Source of the DNA: a virus
Virus record (IMG/VR): IMGVR_UViG_3300035670_001289
Span: 1 to 23,071 of that record
Length of the DNA stretch: 23,071 nt
Direction: 5' to 3' (one strand)
Shown: positions 13,578 to 22,789 of the stretch, one piece after another
How the letters are laid out: every line of letters begins with the position of its first letter
Numbering within the stretch: the stretch's first letter is position 1
Notes under the pieces: generated by a model
Told to the model about the DNA's origin: nothing
Seen by the model: the letters and a program-made list of their open reading frames with translations, nothing else
Databases searched by the model: none
Made by a program: the position numbers and the translations under genes

Positions 13578-13915
13578 GGGGCGACCCGGAGCGTCAGTGG
13601 CTCATCGCCCTGGCGCTCCAACTCGGCCGGACGCCCGAAGAACTGCGCGAGACGCTGACCGTAGCCGATAAGGTCGAAATCATGGCGTGGTGCCGGATTC
13701 ATGGCCCGCTGCCGATCCTTCGCGCGGACTACCACGCGGCGCAGATCGCCGCGCTGATCCACAACTCGAACCTGAGCGAGAAAACCTCGCACAAGGCAAA
13801 GGGGATCGCGGATTTCCTGCTGTGGGGCGACAAGCCCGACGACGCGGAAGTTCAGATCACGCGCGCAATGAGCAAGCTCGGAATCAAGGGAAAACGGCGC
13901 AATGGCGACAAGTGA
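13574..13915 (+). CDS. Tail assembly chaperone, -1 frame extension (lambda gpT-like)
   Basis: This 113-residue segment has no good start of its own. Protein-like sequence (LRGDPERQWLIALALQLGRTPEELRET) begins exactly at the frameshift point, upstream of the first ATG at 13682. It continues as LTVADKVEIMAWCRIHGPLPILRADYHAAQIAALIHN, which has the layout of the gpT/DUF4035 type (helix, acidic-WxxxxxxxP, R-x-D, AA-x-IAALIHN). Read through the -1 slip it gives a 220-residue fusion with the upstream protein, made as a minor product. The C-terminus is basic (KGKRRNGDK). It overlaps the tape measure start by 14 bases. Confidence 0.85.
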   Translation: MRGDPERQWLIALALQLGRTPEELRETLTVADKVEIMAWCRIHGPLPILRADYHAAQIAALIHNSNLSEKTSHKAKGIADFLLWGDKPDDAEVQITRAMSKLGIKGKRRNGDK

Positions 13916-16900
13916 TCTAGGCCTTCTGCTCTTGCGCCTTGCTGCCGATGCCGGGCAGTTCGAGTCGGACCTTGGGCGCGCAGCGCGCATCGCCGACAAG
14001 AATGCGCGGGCGATCGAAAAGCGGTTCATTGCGGTGGGCGCTGCGGTGGGCACTGCGCTCGCTGGCGTGGCCGGGACGGTCGGGGAACTGACGCGGCGGG
14101 CGATCAACACCGCCGACGAGATGGGAAAGACCGCGCAGAAGGTCGGCCTCGCGGTCGAGGCTTTCTCGACGCTTTCGTTTGCGGCCGAGCAGTCCGGCGT
14201 GAACGTGCAGCAGCTTCAGACTGGGCTGGTCAAGCTGTCGCGCACCGCATCGGACGCTGCGACAGGCTCGCAGGCGGCGGCTGCCGGATTCGACGCCATC
14301 GGCGTGTCTGTGAAGGACGCGCAGGGCAACCTGAAAACAACCGACCAGCTACTGCTCGAAGTCGCCGACAAGTTCAGCGGCTACCGCGACAGCACGGAAA
14401 AGGTCGCGCTCGCCACGCAACTGTTCGGCCGGGCCGGCGCTGAGCTGATCCCGCTGCTGAACGCTGGTGCTGACGGCATTCGCGCATTGCAGGAGGAAGC
14501 GCGCGCGCTTGGGCTGGAAATCAGCACGGACACGTACAAGGCCGCCGAGCAGTTCAACGACCTCATGAACGTGCTGAGCAAGGTCGTTTCCGGCTTTGCT
14601 CTGGACATCGCGCAAAGCGTCCTGCCCGGGCTGGTCGCGCTTGCCAAGCTGTTCGCGGACAACGCAAAGGCTGGGCGTGAGTCTGCCGGCGCTGCGCAGT
14701 TCTTCGCGGACGCCATCAAGGCAGTCATCGGCGTCACGATCACGGCAGTCGCCGAGATCAAGAAGCTGGGAGCGGTCGCTGGCGCTGCCTTCGTTGGCGT
14801 ACAGAACGGCGCGAAGGCGATCGCAACGCAGTTTGAGAACGTCGCGCGGCTCGCGAAGGAGTCGTTCACCCTTGGCCCGGTGGCGGCGTATTCGCGCTTC
14901 CTGCAATCCGGATTCAACAGCGCCGGTCAGGCGATCGAAGGCGCGCGGCAGAACCTCGCTCGGCTGGGCGAAGGCTTTGACGAGATCGACCGCGAAGCCG
15001 AGGAACGCGTCGCTGCGCTTGCGACTGGCTTCAAGGGGCTTAGCACCGCCATCGGCGGCGAGACTGGCGAAGGCGTCGTGCCGCGCCTGCGCAACTATGG
15101 CGAGGAAGCCAAGGCCGCCGCGACCGCTGCTGCTGAACTGGCGAAGGCTCAGAAGCTGGCACAGGACTCCGCTGTGCGCGCGACGCTCGCGCTTGTCGCC
15201 GAGCTTGAGGCGAACGATGCGCTGGCCGCCCGTTTCGATGAGACGGTGCAGAGCCTTGAGGACGAGCTGCGCATCCTGTCGCTGGTGGGCGACGAGCGCG
15301 AAGCCGAGATCATCCGGATGGAAGCCGAGCGCCTGGCGCGCGACGCCAACAATGGCAGCATCGAGGAAAGCGTAGAGAGGTATCGGGAGCTTCTGACGCA
15401 GATCGCCGATGCGCGCAAGATTGCCGATGCGGCAGCGCAGCTGGAGCGAATTTGGCTCGATGCGGCGAACAGCATCGGCGACGCACTGACGGACGCGCTG
15501 TTCGACGGCGCGAAGTCTGGCGCGGAAGCGGTGAAGGACGTGATGCAGCAGCTTGCGCGCGACCTCGTCCGGTTCTGGATTCAGCAAAAAATCGTGATCC
15601 CGTTGCAACAGCAGCTCGTTGGCAATGCCTCCGGCGGCGCTGGAATTGGGGGAACTTCTGGCGGCGGTCTGTTTGGCGGGACGTTCGGTACGCTGCTGGG
15701 TGGCGCGAGCGTCGGCTACGGCATCAGCGGAAACGCTGGCGGCGCTATTTTGGGCGCGGCTGGCGGGTTTCTTGGGTCTGCTTTTGGGCCGCTTGGAACT
15801 GCTATCGGTTCGGCTATTGGCGGCGCTATTGCTAGCCTGTTTGGTGGAAACAAGCCGCCGGACTTCCGGCTCGGCGGCGTGGGCGTCACCCGCAAGCCAG
15901 AGGGCGAATTTACGTCGCAGCTTGGGACGTTCCAGTTCGGCGCGCGTGGCCTCGAAGGCGGCGAGCGCGAGCTGGTCAACGCGATCACCACGTTCGACAA
16001 CCAGATCGCGCAGCTTGTCGGCAGCATCAGCGGCGGCGACGAGCAGCTACAGCGGATCCGCGACGCCCTGTCGCAGTGGGCGATCGACCTGCGCGGTAGT
16101 GCGGTCACCGCAGAGAACGTGCTCGGGCAGCGTTTCGACGCCATCCTGCGGACGTTCGACGCCGACATTCAGGCCTTCGTTCGCGGTGGCGCGACGCTTC
16201 AGGAGCAGGTCGAGCGTCTGGCCGAAGTGCTCGCGAAGCCCGACCAGCTCAACCAGCTACTCGAAGGCCTGCGGCTTGAGGATTTCGTCGCCGGTCTGAC
16301 GCAGGCCGAGCGGCAGCTCTTTCAGGTCAATCGCCAGTTCGATGAGTACGCTGCCGCTGCCGCTGCGCTCGGCGCGTCGCAGGAACAGCTTGCCGAGATC
16401 GAGGAACTTCGCGCGAACGCGATTGGCCGACTGTCCGGCGAAACCGCCGACGCGACCGATGGAATCATCCGCCAGATCGAGCGTATCGCGGACATTCTCG
16501 GAGACGCGCAGTTCGAGGACTTCGTGGCCGGACTGTCGCCGCTTGAGGCTGAGCTTGCGGAGACGCGGCGGCGCTTTGCCGAGGCCGAAGCGCAGCTCAT
16601 CGCGCTGGGCGCGAGCGAAGGCGAACTGATCCAGCTTCGCGACCTGGAGGCGCGCGCCCTTGGCCGGATCATCGCAGCCGATGCAGCCGCAGAGTTTGAG
16701 CGCATCGCCGACGCCGTGGCGACGCTGGCCGGCATTGTCTCGACGATCGACGCCGAGATCGCCGACCTGTCTGCCGGGTCGGACTTCCAGCGGACGCAGC
16801 AGGGCATCGCGCGCAGCTACGCCGAAAACGTCGCGGCACTGAACGAGGCGGCCCGCGCTGCCGGTCTGGCAGCCGCCCGTGAGGAAGACTTGGCCCGGGC

Positions 16901-17975
16901 GTTGCAGCTCGCAACCCTCCAGCGCGTGCGCGCGATTCAGGCGCTCGAACAGGAAGGCCGGCGGCTTGTGCAGGCGCTCGGGTTCGATGCGCTGTCGCAG
17001 ATCGACCAGCAGATCGCCGCGCTACAGCAGCAGGAGTCCGGGGCAAGCATCGTCCGCGACTTCGGCGACGCGATGCAGGAGGCCTCGCAGGCGGCGTCGG
17101 ACGCGATCAACCTGCTGCTCGGCGACCTGTCGCCGCTGAAGGATGCGCAGAAGCTGCCGCTCGCGCTCCAGGCGTTGCAGGCCGGTCAGGTCGGCCCGGA
17201 GGACGTGCTGCGAATCGCACAGCGGCTGTTCGCGTCTGGCACCGATTACAACCGCATCTTCGCCCAGGTGCAGGCGATCGGCGACCGCCGGGGCATTGGC
17301 TCTGCACCGCAGCCGTCCGGCGGCCCTGAGCAGACGATCTCGGCGGCGCTGCGTGAGCTGCTCGACCAGCGCGATCTGATCCTCGCGCAGCAGCAGGAGG
17401 CCGAGCGGTTCACGAATGCGAACCAGCTTGCGCAGGTCATTGCCGACCTGGCCGGCGCGCGTGGTGAGGACTTCGCGGCCATTGCCGAGTCGCTGGGCCT
17501 GTCCGGCCTCGACCAGCTGCTGACCGACCTGCGCCTCGACTCGCTGGAATCGCTCGACGCGTACCTGACCAGCCTTCAGGCCGACAGCTACAGCCTCGCC
17601 GACCTTGCTGCGACCATCACCGCGGGCGAGCAGCTCATCGTGGACACCCTGCGCGAGATCGCCGGTCTGGATAGCGGGATCGAGGCGACGCCGTTCATCG
17701 GCAACAAGCCACTGCCGGGCTTCGAGGAAGGCGACTTCATCGGCAAGTCGCTGGAGAACGAGCAGGCCATGCTTGAGGAACTGCGCGCGCTTCGGCAGGA
17801 AGTGGCCGAGCTTCGCGCTGGGCCGGCGCAGCAGACGGCGGATGCAACGCACGCGACCGCCATCGCGCAGCGGGAGATTGCCGACACGCTGGCCGGCGAG
17901 CGCCTGAACGCCGAGGCGCGCATCTTCCGCAGCGACCGCCGTCCGGCGCTTCCGGGCATGGGGATCACGCCGTGA
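13902..17975 (+). CDS. Tail tape measure protein
   Basis: A 1357-residue protein, the longest gene here, which sets tail length. At roughly 0.15 nm per residue in known siphoviruses, it predicts a tail of about 200 nm. Residues 1-60 hold the family opening (LLLRLAADAGQFESDLGRAARIADKNARAIEKRF) and a hydrophobic helix VGAAVGTALAGVAGTVGEL. Residues around 575-650 are a Gly/Ala-rich hydrophobic region, as in other tape measures. Long Ala/Glu/Arg/Gln-rich helices follow, including a near-repeat beginning EDFVAGL at residues 793 and 872. The ATG lies within the end of the chaperone fusion. The stop overlaps the next start as GTGA. No lytic transglycosylase or peptidase motif was recognised. Confidence 0.93.
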   Translation: MATSDLGLLLLRLAADAGQFESDLGRAARIADKNARAIEKRFIAVGAAVGTALAGVAGTVGELTRRAINTADEMGKTAQKVGLAVEAFSTLSFAAEQSGVNVQQLQTGLVKLSRTASDAATGSQAAAAGFDAIGVSVKDAQGNLKTTDQLLLEVADKFSGYRDSTEKVALATQLFGRAGAELIPLLNAGADGIRALQEEARALGLEISTDTYKAAEQFNDLMNVLSKVVSGFALDIAQSVLPGLVALAKLFADNAKAGRESAGAAQFFADAIKAVIGVTITAVAEIKKLGAVAGAAFVGVQNGAKAIATQFENVARLAKESFTLGPVAAYSRFLQSGFNSAGQAIEGARQNLARLGEGFDEIDREAEERVAALATGFKGLSTAIGGETGEGVVPRLRNYGEEAKAAATAAAELAKAQKLAQDSAVRATLALVAELEANDALAARFDETVQSLEDELRILSLVGDEREAEIIRMEAERLARDANNGSIEESVERYRELLTQIADARKIADAAAQLERIWLDAANSIGDALTDALFDGAKSGAEAVKDVMQQLARDLVRFWIQQKIVIPLQQQLVGNASGGAGIGGTSGGGLFGGTFGTLLGGASVGYGISGNAGGAILGAAGGFLGSAFGPLGTAIGSAIGGAIASLFGGNKPPDFRLGGVGVTRKPEGEFTSQLGTFQFGARGLEGGERELVNAITTFDNQIAQLVGSISGGDEQLQRIRDALSQWAIDLRGSAVTAENVLGQRFDAILRTFDADIQAFVRGGATLQEQVERLAEVLAKPDQLNQLLEGLRLEDFVAGLTQAERQLFQVNRQFDEYAAAAAALGASQEQLAEIEELRANAIGRLSGETADATDGIIRQIERIADILGDAQFEDFVAGLSPLEAELAETRRRFAEAEAQLIALGASEGELIQLRDLEARALGRIIAADAAAEFERIADAVATLAGIVSTIDAEIADLSAGSDFQRTQQGIARSYAENVAALNEAARAAGLAAAREEDLARALQLATLQRVRAIQALEQEGRRLVQALGFDALSQIDQQIAALQQQESGASIVRDFGDAMQEASQAASDAINLLLGDLSPLKDAQKLPLALQALQAGQVGPEDVLRIAQRLFASGTDYNRIFAQVQAIGDRRGIGSAPQPSGGPEQTISAALRELLDQRDLILAQQQEAERFTNANQLAQVIADLAGARGEDFAAIAESLGLSGLDQLLTDLRLDSLESLDAYLTSLQADSYSLADLAATITAGEQLIVDTLREIAGLDSGIEATPFIGNKPLPGFEEGDFIGKSLENEQAMLEELRALRQEVAELRAGPAQQTADATHATAIAQREIADTLAGERLNAEARIFRSDRRPALPGMGITP
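16278..16668 (+). repeat. Internal tandem repeat in the tape measure protein
   Basis: Two copies, 79 residues apart (residues 793-844 and 872-923), share EDFVAGL, an arginine-rich F-x-E/A helix, ALGAS and a final A-x-GRI/L. It is a protein-level duplication with diverged codons. It would lengthen the tape measure, and so the tail, by a fixed step. Confidence 0.6.
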
Positions 17976-19351
17976 CGCTGCTCGTCACCATTGGGCCGCA
18001 GCTCGCGATCCTGTACGCCGAGGGCACGCTTCCGAAGGCTAACGTCACGATCACGTTCACCGCTGTCGGCTATGCCGGAACGCTGGCGTGGACGCTTGTC
18101 TCATCTGACCTGCCGAGCGAGTGGGACAACGCACTCACGGTGTCAGGCGATACGGCCACACTCAGCGCAACGCCTGCGCTCACGGGCGGCACGTACTCCG
18201 TCACGGTCGAGGTCGTGGACTCCACGCGGCAGCCTGTCCGTCGCACGGTGCCGGTGGTGATCTTCGGCAGCCCGGTGTTCGTGACAGGCACCTTCCCCTC
18301 GGCGTTTCAGACTGGAACCGTCGTCAACGAGACGCTGCCCATTACCGGCGGCTCTGGCACGTACAGCAGCGTCAGCGTCACCAATGGCGAACTGCCGCCT
18401 GGACTTTCCTTGGCGATCGACGGGACGAACGTCCGCCTGACTGGAACGATTGGCGATGTCGGCTATGCCTACGGGTTCGTTTTCACGGTGACCGACAGTC
18501 TCGGTTCGACTGGCGACAGTGATGCGCAGAGCATCGAAATCACGGGCAACACATGGACGCCGCTTAACATCAGCGGCGGACTTGCGTACCTGTATGACGA
18601 CCTGTCGAGCGTGACGAACGTCAGCGGCCTTGCGTCGCAGTGGAACGACCGCAGCGGCAACGCATGGCACGCGACGCAGGGCACCGCAGCGGATCGCCCG
18701 ACCATCGTTTCCTCGGCTATCAACGGCCTGCGCGCGCTCGACTGTGACGGCGGCGACAGCATGGGCATCGCGGGCGGTGCGATGGGCACATACCGTAACG
18801 TCGCGTCAGGCTGGATTTTCGCCTTGCACCGCCACGAAATCACGGACTCGCCAGCCGTTGCGCGCGCCATCTGCGTGTTCGGCGACAACGCATCGAACGT
18901 CCGCATCGGACTGTATGCGGGCCTTTCGACTGCCGGGAACAGGCCGTCAGTGGTGGCGCGGCGAACAGACGGCGAGACTGCCGCGACCTATTCGCACGGG
19001 TCGGCAATCGTTGACTCTTGGTCCATGAACCTCGCGCTGGTGGACTACTCCGCGCGCACGGTTGGGCTCTGGATCGACGGCGAGTTCAGTGGCGAGACGA
19101 CCGGCGCGTTTACCAGCGGCGGCAGCACGTCGAACACGGCCAGCGTTCGCGCGCGCCTGTTCGCGGCGGCCGGAGTCGGCGCGACGGCGCAGTGCAATGG
19201 AAAGTCGGCGGCGATCTTCGGCGCGGCCGCGCTGCCGTCCACGGCCGACCGTGACCGCATCTTCGGCTGGGCGGCGTGGAGGTATGACCTCACAGCGCAA
19301 CTTCCCGAGGATCATCCCTACAAACTCGGTCCTCCGGTGGTGCCAGCATGA
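17972..19351 (+). CDS. Tail-associated adhesin-like protein with Ig-like and LamG-like domains
   Basis: A 459-residue protein with GTG start overlapping the tape measure stop. Residues 1-90 form a beta-rich Ig-like domain. Residues about 105-190 match putative-Ig (He_PIG) domains (NETLPITGGSGTYSSVSVTNGELPPGLSL then FTVTDSLGSTGD). Residues about 200-440 look like a LamG/concanavalin-A-like jelly roll (LASQWNDRSGNAWHATQ, RALDCDGGDSM, ALVDYSARTVGLWIDG). The end, ADRDRIFGWAAWRYDLTAQLPEDHPYK, is a frequent C-terminal motif of such lectin-like phage and secreted proteins. The likely role is surface or sugar binding at the tail tip. This position is more often a distal tail protein, so a structural role is possible. 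Domain calls are by eye. Confidence 0.65.
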   Translation: MTLLVTIGPQLAILYAEGTLPKANVTITFTAVGYAGTLAWTLVSSDLPSEWDNALTVSGDTATLSATPALTGGTYSVTVEVVDSTRQPVRRTVPVVIFGSPVFVTGTFPSAFQTGTVVNETLPITGGSGTYSSVSVTNGELPPGLSLAIDGTNVRLTGTIGDVGYAYGFVFTVTDSLGSTGDSDAQSIEITGNTWTPLNISGGLAYLYDDLSSVTNVSGLASQWNDRSGNAWHATQGTAADRPTIVSSAINGLRALDCDGGDSMGIAGGAMGTYRNVASGWIFALHRHEITDSPAVARAICVFGDNASNVRIGLYAGLSTAGNRPSVVARRTDGETAATYSHGSAIVDSWSMNLALVDYSARTVGLWIDGEFSGETTGAFTSGGSTSNTASVRARLFAAAGVGATAQCNGKSAAIFGAAALPSTADRDRIFGWAAWRYDLTAQLPEDHPYKLGPPVVPA

Positions 19352-21891
19352 CCCGCCGATACGCCATCTTCGACGCGGCCGCGCTCGGCACCAGCCTGAG
19401 CCTCGACCGTGGCGGCACGATCCTGACCACGGACGCGTCCGGGCTGAACGTCAACCGGACAGCACGCGGCACCATCGCCGTCGAGGCCTACGACAACTTC
19501 GCCGAGTTCTACGTCTACGGCGATGGGGCGATTGCGAACAAGGTCAGCGTCGGCATCGTGACCGGCGACGCCAGCCTCGCGACCTACGTCGGCGGCGACG
19601 CGGAAGGCATCGGCTACCGCGTGGCCGAGGGCCAGATTCACACGGGCGGCGGCAGCATCGCGACTGTGACTGCTGGCGCGCTGCAAAGCATCGTCGGCGT
19701 CCGCCTGCTGTTCGATCCGCTGGGCAATGGCACCGTGGCCTTCTACCTCGACGGCCAGCTCATCGGCGACGAGCCCTTGCCGTCCGGCATGCAGGGCGAG
19801 CCGATCTATTGGGCCGTGAGCCTTGGGTCGGACGCAGAGGCCGGCGACATCAAGGTGCTGGCGAACGCAGGGCAGGATGCCTTTGAGCATCCGCTGACTG
19901 GCATCAGCGATGCCGGCTGGTGGTCGCAGGTCACCATCCCCGGCGCGATCCGCATCGCTGACCGGCCAGCGCTGACCAGGGGCACGGATTCGCCGCCCTA
20001 CACGCGCTGGGAAGGCGGCATCACGTCGCAAGACGTGGTGACCGAAAGCGAGTTCCACTGCTGGGTGTGGGGCCGTGGCGGCTCTGCGCGTGGCGGTGCT
20101 GTGTCGATTCAGGTCATAGACGAGCGCGGCCTTTTCGACAACGCGCTCGGCGGTCTGTACCGCGACCAGCCGGTGAGCATCATCGAAACCGAAAGCGACC
20201 TCGGCTCGCCGTCGCAGTCGCTGGGCAGCTTCGTGCTTGAGCGGATCGAGGTCGTCTCGGAGATCGAGCGCCGGATCGTGCTGCGCGACAGTCTCGCCAA
20301 GCTGGAAAGGGGCGTGCAGCGCCGCCGCATCCTGCCTGACGCAGCGCCGGACGCAGCCGGGCGCATGTGGCCGACGCTGCTGGGCGCGTGTTTCAGCGTC
20401 GACATGCCGCTGATTGACGAGCTGAACTACGTCTACGCCGTCGATAGCATCGGCGCGACCGGCATCGGCAAGGTGCGCGACGCTGGCGACCCGTTGCAGG
20501 CCGGCAGCCCGGCGGACTACGCGATCACGGACGGCGGCCAGACGATCACGCTGACCAATGTTCCCTTCGGCATCGTCACCCTTGACGCCTCGACCACGGG
20601 CGGCAGCTACGTCCCGCCGTCTCCGGTGGACGCGCTGGGCGGCGTTGGCGACCCCTTCGCCGGCACGCTGGGGCTGGTCCCGACCGGCTGGACGGATGGC
20701 GGCACGACGCCCGTGCTGGCGTCCGGCGGCCAGTGCAGCTTTGAGCAGAACACGACCGGCAGCGACGGCTACATCACCGCGAACGCCGTCACCCTGACAG
20801 CGGGGCAGGTCTACCGCTGGGAAGTGACCGTCAATGCGATGCAGCAGGCGGTCGGATCGAGCGGCCTCGCCCGTCTGCTGCTGTGCCAGGACTCCAACCC
20901 GTTTACCGCGTTCGTGACGATCAACGGCGCAGACGTGAGCGCGCCTTTCTCGTACCCGATCACGTATTCGGGCATCTACGTGCCAGCGGTGTCGCACGGC
21001 GTGACGGTCTACTACGACGCGAACAACGTCGCGGCAGGGCAGGCTTGCCTGATCGAAGGCATGACCTTTATCGAACTGGATCCGGTCGACGATACGGAAC
21101 CGGATGACGTGGTGGAGGACGCGCTCGAACCGCTGACCCTGAGCGCCATGCTTCAAGAGCTGATCGAGACGCGCGGCGGTCTGGATTCGTCGGCATGGCA
21201 GCAGTCGGACGCCGAGGCCTTGGACTCGGAAACCGGCTACCGCGGCCTCGGGCTGTACGTCCGTGAGCAGCTCAGCATCCGCGAGTGTATCGACGCGATC
21301 CTTGACGGCTACACCGCGGGCGTCTACTCCGATGAGGGCGTGCTGCGCATCGCCCGGCTGGTCGCGCCGGAGGACGAAGCCAGCGAGGCCAGCATCGGCA
21401 TCACTGACCTGCTGACGCCACCGCTGCCGGCGTGGGACGAAATGCCCGGGCTGTCGCGGCAGATGGGCGTCCGGCGGAACGAGCGGATCCTTGAGGATGC
21501 CGACCTTGTGACCGATGAGGTCGCCGTGACGCTGGCGCTGCGCCGCAAGCTCGGCCGACGGCACCGCTTCGTGACCGTCTACGGTGGCCCGCTTGCGCCA
21601 GGCTATGACCACGCCGAGGCCGCCGAGCCTGTCGGAACGCGCCTTGTGCGCCAGTCGGACGGGCAAGCCGAAATCAACCGCATCGGCGAGATCGCCGCCA
21701 CGCCGCGGTTTTTCTGGTCCTTCACCATGTGGGATCGCCCTGAGATCAAGCCCGGAATGATCGTGACGCTGACCTATCCGCGGTTCGGCCTCGACGCGGG
21801 CGTGAAGCTGCTCGTCAAGCGCGTGCGCCGCAAGCGGCTCGCGAAAACTGCCGAAGTCATCCTGTGGGGCACTGGCCCGGGGGAATCGTAA
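19348..21891 (+). CDS. Tail hub-like protein with SPRY-like and CBM-like insertions
   Basis: An 847-residue protein starting in an ATGA overlap. Residues about 38-150 have the SPRY/B30.2 order (VSVGIVTGDASLATYVG, GYRVAEGQIHTGGG, VGVRLLFDPLGNGTVAFYLDG). From about 205 to 400 and again from 585 onward the sequence looks like a baseplate hub/tail-tip platform (ISIQVIDERG-like strand, LRDSLAKLERGVQRR, GLYVREQLSIRECIDAIL, and a final WDRPEIKPGMIVTLTYPRFGLDAG with basic KRVRRKR). Between them, about 427-582, lies a carbohydrate-binding-module-like beta sandwich (ASGGQCSFEQNTTGSDGYITANAVTLTAGQVYRWEVTVNA). It probably forms the tail tip and contacts the host surface. Equivalence to lambda gpJ or a T4 gp27-type hub is inferred from position. 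Confidence 0.65.
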   Translation: MTRRYAIFDAAALGTSLSLDRGGTILTTDASGLNVNRTARGTIAVEAYDNFAEFYVYGDGAIANKVSVGIVTGDASLATYVGGDAEGIGYRVAEGQIHTGGGSIATVTAGALQSIVGVRLLFDPLGNGTVAFYLDGQLIGDEPLPSGMQGEPIYWAVSLGSDAEAGDIKVLANAGQDAFEHPLTGISDAGWWSQVTIPGAIRIADRPALTRGTDSPPYTRWEGGITSQDVVTESEFHCWVWGRGGSARGGAVSIQVIDERGLFDNALGGLYRDQPVSIIETESDLGSPSQSLGSFVLERIEVVSEIERRIVLRDSLAKLERGVQRRRILPDAAPDAAGRMWPTLLGACFSVDMPLIDELNYVYAVDSIGATGIGKVRDAGDPLQAGSPADYAITDGGQTITLTNVPFGIVTLDASTTGGSYVPPSPVDALGGVGDPFAGTLGLVPTGWTDGGTTPVLASGGQCSFEQNTTGSDGYITANAVTLTAGQVYRWEVTVNAMQQAVGSSGLARLLLCQDSNPFTAFVTINGADVSAPFSYPITYSGIYVPAVSHGVTVYYDANNVAAGQACLIEGMTFIELDPVDDTEPDDVVEDALEPLTLSAMLQELIETRGGLDSSAWQQSDAEALDSETGYRGLGLYVREQLSIRECIDAILDGYTAGVYSDEGVLRIARLVAPEDEASEASIGITDLLTPPLPAWDEMPGLSRQMGVRRNERILEDADLVTDEVAVTLALRRKLGRRHRFVTVYGGPLAPGYDHAEAAEPVGTRLVRQSDGQAEINRIGEIAATPRFFWSFTMWDRPEIKPGMIVTLTYPRFGLDAGVKLLVKRVRRKRLAKTAEVILWGTGPGES

Positions 21892-22748
21892 TGCTCTTTG
21901 GATACCGTCGCCCGAGTGGCGTTGCGTGGTCTGTGTCCGGCACGGGCGCAGCATTCCTTTCCGACGTTCGGCTCGACAACGGGCAGCCTGCCGAGGAAAC
22001 GCTGATTCGCTGGCTGCAATCGCCAGTTGATCAGACAGTCGGCGTCGGCCCTGTGATCGAAGGCCAATGGACCACAGCGCAGCCGGTCAGGGTCATCTGC
22101 GTGCTTGGGCTGAACTGCCCAGCAGGCACGCAATACCAACTCTACGGCAAGCGGCCGGTCGATTCCGGGTTCAGCTATGACATCGGGTTCAACGTGCCAG
22201 ACACTCGCACTGTAGAACTGCCAGACGGTCGCATCGCCATATGGGCCGTTCTGGCCGAAGGGCTGGATGACCTGATCGGCGTTTCCGTGTCCATCGTCAA
22301 CAGCGTCGGCGACGCCGCGATCCTGTGGGCAGACGCGAACACTGAGCTTGCGATCGGCGAGATCGGCATCTTTTCAGCCGTTGACCTGAAAGTGAAAACC
22401 GACCCGACGTTCGAGTGGCGCGACCCGTCGCAGGAGGTCCGCGACTTGGCCGGCGGGATCCGCACCGCAGCATTCCGCGCCTGGCGTGAGCTGGCGGTCG
22501 GTCTGGTCCCCAGCACGAACGCCAAGGTCCGCGGCGAGGGCTACGACGACTCGCAGGATTGGGAGAAGTTCACCGCCAACGCGATGGGCGACTCGCGCTG
22601 CTGCGCGATCCTCGACTACAGCACCACGGCAATGGCCCATCGGACGGCCGTGTTCGGGAAGCTCAAGCCCGGCGGCATGACCCGGGTTCCGTACTCGCGG
22701 AACTACTGGGAGCAGCCGTACCGGATCATCGAAGCGCCGACGCTCTGA
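21891..22748 (+). CDS. Minor tail protein (unknown tail-tip component)
   Basis: A 285-residue protein; the ATG overlaps the last base of the hub stop (TAATG). The sequence is beta-rich, with strands such as VRVICVLGLNCPAGTQYQLYGKRP and DGRIAIWAVLAEGLDDLIGVSVSIV, and a jelly-roll-like middle ending ELAIGEIGIFSAVDL. The last 100 residues contain WRDPSQEVRDLAGGIRTAAFRAWREL and FGKLKPGGMTRVPYSRNYWEQPYRIIEAPTL. That tail recalls distal/minor tail proteins that end with a short surface-exposed strand pair. I do not recognise the exact family. Its place as the last tail gene suggests a tip or fibre-attachment role. A GC-rich hairpin lies 16 bases after the stop. Confidence 0.7.
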   Translation: MLFGYRRPSGVAWSVSGTGAAFLSDVRLDNGQPAEETLIRWLQSPVDQTVGVGPVIEGQWTTAQPVRVICVLGLNCPAGTQYQLYGKRPVDSGFSYDIGFNVPDTRTVELPDGRIAIWAVLAEGLDDLIGVSVSIVNSVGDAAILWADANTELAIGEIGIFSAVDLKVKTDPTFEWRDPSQEVRDLAGGIRTAAFRAWRELAVGLVPSTNAKVRGEGYDDSQDWEKFTANAMGDSRCCAILDYSTTAMAHRTAVFGKLKPGGMTRVPYSRNYWEQPYRIIEAPTL

Positions 22749-22764
22749 CGGCGCGCCCCAGGAC

Positions 22765-22781
22765 CCCGGCGCAATGCCGGG
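22765..22781. terminator. Hairpin between the tail operon and the minus-strand gene
   Basis: CCCGGC (22765-22770) pairs with GCCGGG (22776-22781) around a GCAAT loop. There is no T-run on either strand, so it would be a weak terminator at best. It lies between two convergent genes, just where a shared terminator is expected. Confidence 0.35.
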
Positions 22782-22789
22782 CGAGGGAT

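Noticed and set aside
13682-13915. A separate gene starting at ATG 13682
   Set aside because: Conserved-looking sequence in this frame extends upstream of the ATG to the GGGAAAC site, so frameshift fusion explains it better.
19318-21954. An 878-codon open frame on the minus strand opposite the hub-like gene
   Set aside because: The plus-strand protein has recognisable domains and coupled start and stop. The minus frame translates to an Arg/His/Asp/Val-rich sequence typical of the antisense of a GC-rich gene.
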